From the NCBI GenBank assembly GCA_016933615.1, contig JAFGAO010000156.1, positions 1-33,526 on the forward strand: a DNA stretch of 33,526 bases, read 5' to 3'. The stretch's first letter is position 1. Every line of letters begins with the position of its first letter. Origin of the DNA: Acidobacteriota bacterium (GTDB lineage: Bacteria > Acidobacteriota > UBA6911). A program made the position numbers and the translations under genes. The notes beneath the pieces were generated by a model that made no database searches, had not been told where the DNA came from, and worked only from the letters and a program-made list of their open reading frames with translations. Shown here piece after piece: positions 31,164 to 33,526 of the stretch.

Positions 31164-32006
31164 TCAATCCGGGAATAGAACCTTTTGAGCCGGAGCCAGG
31201 GCCAGGGCGTCGCGCACCGGGGCGTAACTTTTGCGGTGAACGGGCAGAGGTCCCTTTTTTTTCAGAAGCCTTAAATGTTCCGGAGTCGGGTACCCCTTGT
31301 GATTCGCAAATCCGTAACCGGGATAGGCACGGTCCATTTCCATCATGCAATTGTCCCGGGCGGTCTTGGCGATAATGGAAGCCGCTGCGATCGATCCGCA
31401 CAGAGCGTCGCCATGGACAACCGCCCTTTGAGGTATGGAACAATGCGGAATCGTGCGGGCGTCGACAAGAAGATATTCCGGCTTTTCGACCAGGTTTTCG
31501 ACGGCGCGTTTCATGGCCAGTAGTCCCGCGCGGTAGACGTTCAGGCGATCGATTTCTTCTACTTCGGCAATGCCGGTGGCCCAGCAAACGGAATCCTCCT
31601 TGATCTGTCGCGCCAGGGTTTCCCGTTTTCCGGGGTTCAGGATTTTTTTTGAATCGTCGAGACCGGGCAGCTTGTAGTTTTGGGGCGGGATGACGGCCGC
31701 AGCCACGACCGGTCCCGCAAGCGGAGCCACCCCCGCTTCGTCCACACCCGCGATCAGGCGGATCCCCTGACGGTACAGCTCCCGCTCAAAATGCATCAGG
31801 TTTTCGAGCCGCTCGTCTTCCGCAATGTCCCGCATCCTCTTCTTCTGAATCTCGACTGCGAGTCGCCGCGCTGTTTTTCTCGGATCCTCCGTCAACGCCT
31901 GAAGCAATTTTCCCGCCGTACCCGGTTTCCGGGCATGCAGATATTCGCTCAGTTCCCGAACTGGCTTTGACAGTATGTTTTCAATCTCTTCGTCCTCTTT
32001 GTCCAA
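31164..32006 (-). CDS. rnhB: ribonuclease HII with N-terminal extension
   Basis: A 280-residue RNase HII. Catalytic residues are present: Asp89 and Glu90 (GVDEAG), Asp182 (LLVDARTIP) and Asp218 (TARDNC). It removes RNA from RNA-DNA hybrids and single ribonucleotides from DNA. The first 75 residues are an extra helical domain (KPVRELSEYLHARK and on), as in Bacillus-type RnhB. The motif after the catalytic DEAG reads VAPLAGPV instead of the canonical RGPLAGPV, so the GRG ribonucleotide-recognition motif is changed to GVA. The start is TTG (32004-32006) with AAAGGAG at normal distance. Confidence 0.92.
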   Translation of the reverse strand: MDKEDEEIENILSKPVRELSEYLHARKPGTAGKLLQALTEDPRKTARRLAVEIQKKRMRDIAEDERLENLMHFERELYRQGIRLIAGVDEAGVAPLAGPVVAAAVIPPQNYKLPGLDDSKKILNPGKRETLARQIKEDSVCWATGIAEVEEIDRLNVYRAGLLAMKRAVENLVEKPEYLLVDARTIPHCSIPQRAVVHGDALCGSIAAASIIAKTARDNCMMEMDRAYPGYGFANHKGYPTPEHLRLLKKKGPLPVHRKSYAPVRDALALAPAQKVLFPD

Positions 32007-32059
32007 GGATCCGCTCCTTTGAGTTTGCAGCGTCGTTCACTGAGAATGCCAATAATGGG

Positions 32060-33406
32060 TCATACGGAATTTTCGTCTTCCTGTTTTGAAGGCTGGGGCG
32101 CCGGATTCCGTTTCTTGCCGAACTGCAGATCAAACGGCTTGCTCGCGTCCCCGAAATAAACGCTGACGTGCGGGAAGGGAATTTCGATGCCAGCGGCATC
32201 GAACGTATTTTTAATGCGTCGCCTGAGTTCCCGTTCCACCGTCCATTGCTTCAAAGGCAGGGTTTTGACGCGAATGCGCAGGGTAACCTGGGAGTCGGCG
32301 AATGCGTCCACCCCCAGAATTTCGAGCGGTTCCATAAGGAGGGCGCCGAATTCGGCATCCCGCTGGAGTTCTTCGCCCACCCCCTTCAGGATTTCCATGA
32401 CATCATCGACGCTCTCTTTATAGGCGACACCCACGTCGAGAACCGCGTAAGAATATTCCTTGGTCATATTGGAGACCTGTTTGATCTCGCCGTTGGGGAA
32501 AATATGCACCGTACCCTGAAGGTCCCTCAGGACCGTGGTCCGAAGCTTGATCGACTCCACAACGCCGCCGGTGCCGTTGATGCGGACGACATCCCCGACC
32601 CGTATCTGGTCTTCGAGGATAAGGAAAAAGCCGCTGATGACGTCCCGGACAAGGTTCTGCGCTCCAAAACCGATGGCCAAGCCTGCAATGCCGGCCCCCG
32701 TGATGATCGGCATGATGTCCATGTTGAACTCGCTCAAAACCATCGTGAAGGCGATTCCGATGATTAAGACATAACCGGCGCTGTTAATGATTTTGCCGAG
32801 AGTCCTGGCCCGCTTTTCCGATTCGGACATTGTTGCAGCGTCTTTATCCTCCATCAGGCGTACCATCTGCGCGACTGCGAGATTGACGACGCGAAGGCAT
32901 ATATAGGCTCCGATTACGATTCCGAGAATGCGGACGATGCGAGCGCCCTGATTGTACAGGTCGAGATCGACGATCCTGAACGACAGGAAAACCGCCAGAA
33001 GCGCGAAGGTCACGTTCGCGAGCGCATGCAGGGGCTGCAGGTAACGCTTCATCGTCTCCGACCGGGTTTCGAAAGATTTGAAAATGGAGACGAAAAGCCT
33101 TGCCGAATAAAATGCCAGGAGGCATACCAGTACGATCAAAATTCCGTTTCGCACATATCCGAGCGTGCGGGGTGTCAGGGGCAACAGGGCTGCAAGGGAG
33201 TAGAGAATAAGAAGCAACAGAGCCGGGGTTACGAGCGTTTCCAGGTATGCAACGATCCGGTCATCGATATCGGTCCGGGTTCTGCGGGCCCACTTGCGCA
33301 GGATTCTCAGAAAAACGAATCGTATAATGAGAGCGGCTGCAAGGGAGGCGACAGGGTATACGGCATAGCGCGCATTGAAATTCAGCATCTCCGAGAGCTT
33401 TTCCAT
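32060..33406 (-). CDS. MscS-family mechanosensitive ion channel
   Basis: A 448-residue protein with about five membrane segments, the last being the pore helix (ITGAGIAGLAIGFGAQNLV), followed by the beta domain (FFLILEDQIRVGDVVRINGT, GGVVESIKLRTTVLRDLQGT, then IFPNG) and a C-terminal alpha/beta domain. It opens under membrane tension and protects against hypo-osmotic shock. The ATG at 33406 is chosen because GGAGGGAAAGA precedes it; a TTG six codons upstream lies before that site. It is 53 bases upstream of rnhB and may share its transcript. Confidence 0.9.
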   Translation of the reverse strand: MEKLSEMLNFNARYAVYPVASLAAALIIRFVFLRILRKWARRTRTDIDDRIVAYLETLVTPALLLLILYSLAALLPLTPRTLGYVRNGILIVLVCLLAFYSARLFVSIFKSFETRSETMKRYLQPLHALANVTFALLAVFLSFRIVDLDLYNQGARIVRILGIVIGAYICLRVVNLAVAQMVRLMEDKDAATMSESEKRARTLGKIINSAGYVLIIGIAFTMVLSEFNMDIMPIITGAGIAGLAIGFGAQNLVRDVISGFFLILEDQIRVGDVVRINGTGGVVESIKLRTTVLRDLQGTVHIFPNGEIKQVSNMTKEYSYAVLDVGVAYKESVDDVMEILKGVGEELQRDAEFGALLMEPLEILGVDAFADSQVTLRIRVKTLPLKQWTVERELRRRIKNTFDAAGIEIPFPHVSVYFGDASKPFDLQFGKKRNPAPQPSKQEDENSV

Positions 33407-33444
33407 TCTTTCCCTCCTCGGCAAGCGGCCCGTGCGTTTCCTAA

Positions 33445-33484
33445 GGGCTCGCGCAAAAATAATTTCACATTTTGCGGCCGGCTC
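33445..33484. repeat. second copy of the GGGYTCGCGCAAAAATAA element
   Basis: GGGCTCGCGCAAAAATAA at 33445-33462 differs by one base from 30165-30182, and the following CATTTTG is also close to the other copy. The 3' arm (GGCCGGCTC) is only partly complementary here. It lies upstream of the MscS gene and suggests a dispersed hairpin repeat family. Confidence 0.5.
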
Positions 33485-33526
33485 TATTGTGCAAAGATTT
33501 ACTGAGAAATACTATACTTTATTGCA

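Noticed and set aside
1-33526. CRISPR array or rRNA genes
   Set aside because: No regularly spaced 25-40-base repeats and no rRNA-like sequence were seen; the only arrays are the short iterons and a two-copy 15-bp repeat.

Overview
The window looks like a piece of a GC-rich, anaerobic, selenocysteine-using bacterium, most likely a Desulfobacterota (deltaproteobacterium-like) lineage. This is inferred from a UGA-decoded selenoprotein, rubredoxin beside a flavodiiron-protein relic, DUF169, CstA and the general codon and GC style; no ribosomal RNA or other taxonomic marker is present.

Region 1 (1 to about 13,290) is an integrated phage-like element whose left end lies outside the window. It runs rightward: the 3' end of a ParB-like gene, a small protein, a DnaB-N/RepA-like replicative ATPase, a dense array of TTGGACAA/TTGTCCAA repeats (a likely origin), a small gene plus the large terminase, a C2H2-like zinc-finger protein, a coiled-coil protein, a small protein, an HEXXH zincin, an HK97-type prohead protease, a second zinc-finger protein, a DUF5131 (phage Gp37/Gp68-type) radical-SAM-like protein, a membrane micro-protein, a zinc ribbon and a tail-type protein. 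No portal or major capsid gene is visible. At about 9.9 kb the composition becomes clearly AT-rich and three uncharacterised genes follow, ending at a 118-bp MITE-like insertion with 8-bp target duplication. A ribbon-helix-helix regulator, a hypothetical gene and a tyrosine integrase close the element. The integrase stop codon lies inside the first bases of an intact tRNA-Lys.

Region 2 (13.28 to 20.2 kb) holds tRNA-Lys, tRNA-Glu, a radical SAM gene cut off just after its first domain segment, a secreted SMP-30-like propeller, an SPFH/GYF_2 protein with a partner zinc-ribbon membrane protein, and an exported UGSC-family selenoprotein. In the selenoprotein an in-frame TGA (U-S-S-C motif) is followed by a good bacterial SECIS-like hairpin; a DUF4352-type exported protein follows directly.

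Region 3 (20.3 to 33.5 kb) is ordinary chromosome: a small MerR-C-terminus-like protein, CstA, rubredoxin, a doubly damaged flavodiiron gene, an M16 protease, a DUF169 protein, an SDR oxidoreductase, an exported rhodanese, a zinc alcohol dehydrogenase with a short upstream ORF, an NTF2-like membrane-anchored protein, RNase HII with an unusual active-site neighbour motif, and an MscS channel.

The points most worth checking are the UGSC selenoprotein, the capsid-less phage-like element with its iteron array and AT-rich trio, the MITE, and the flavodiiron relic.
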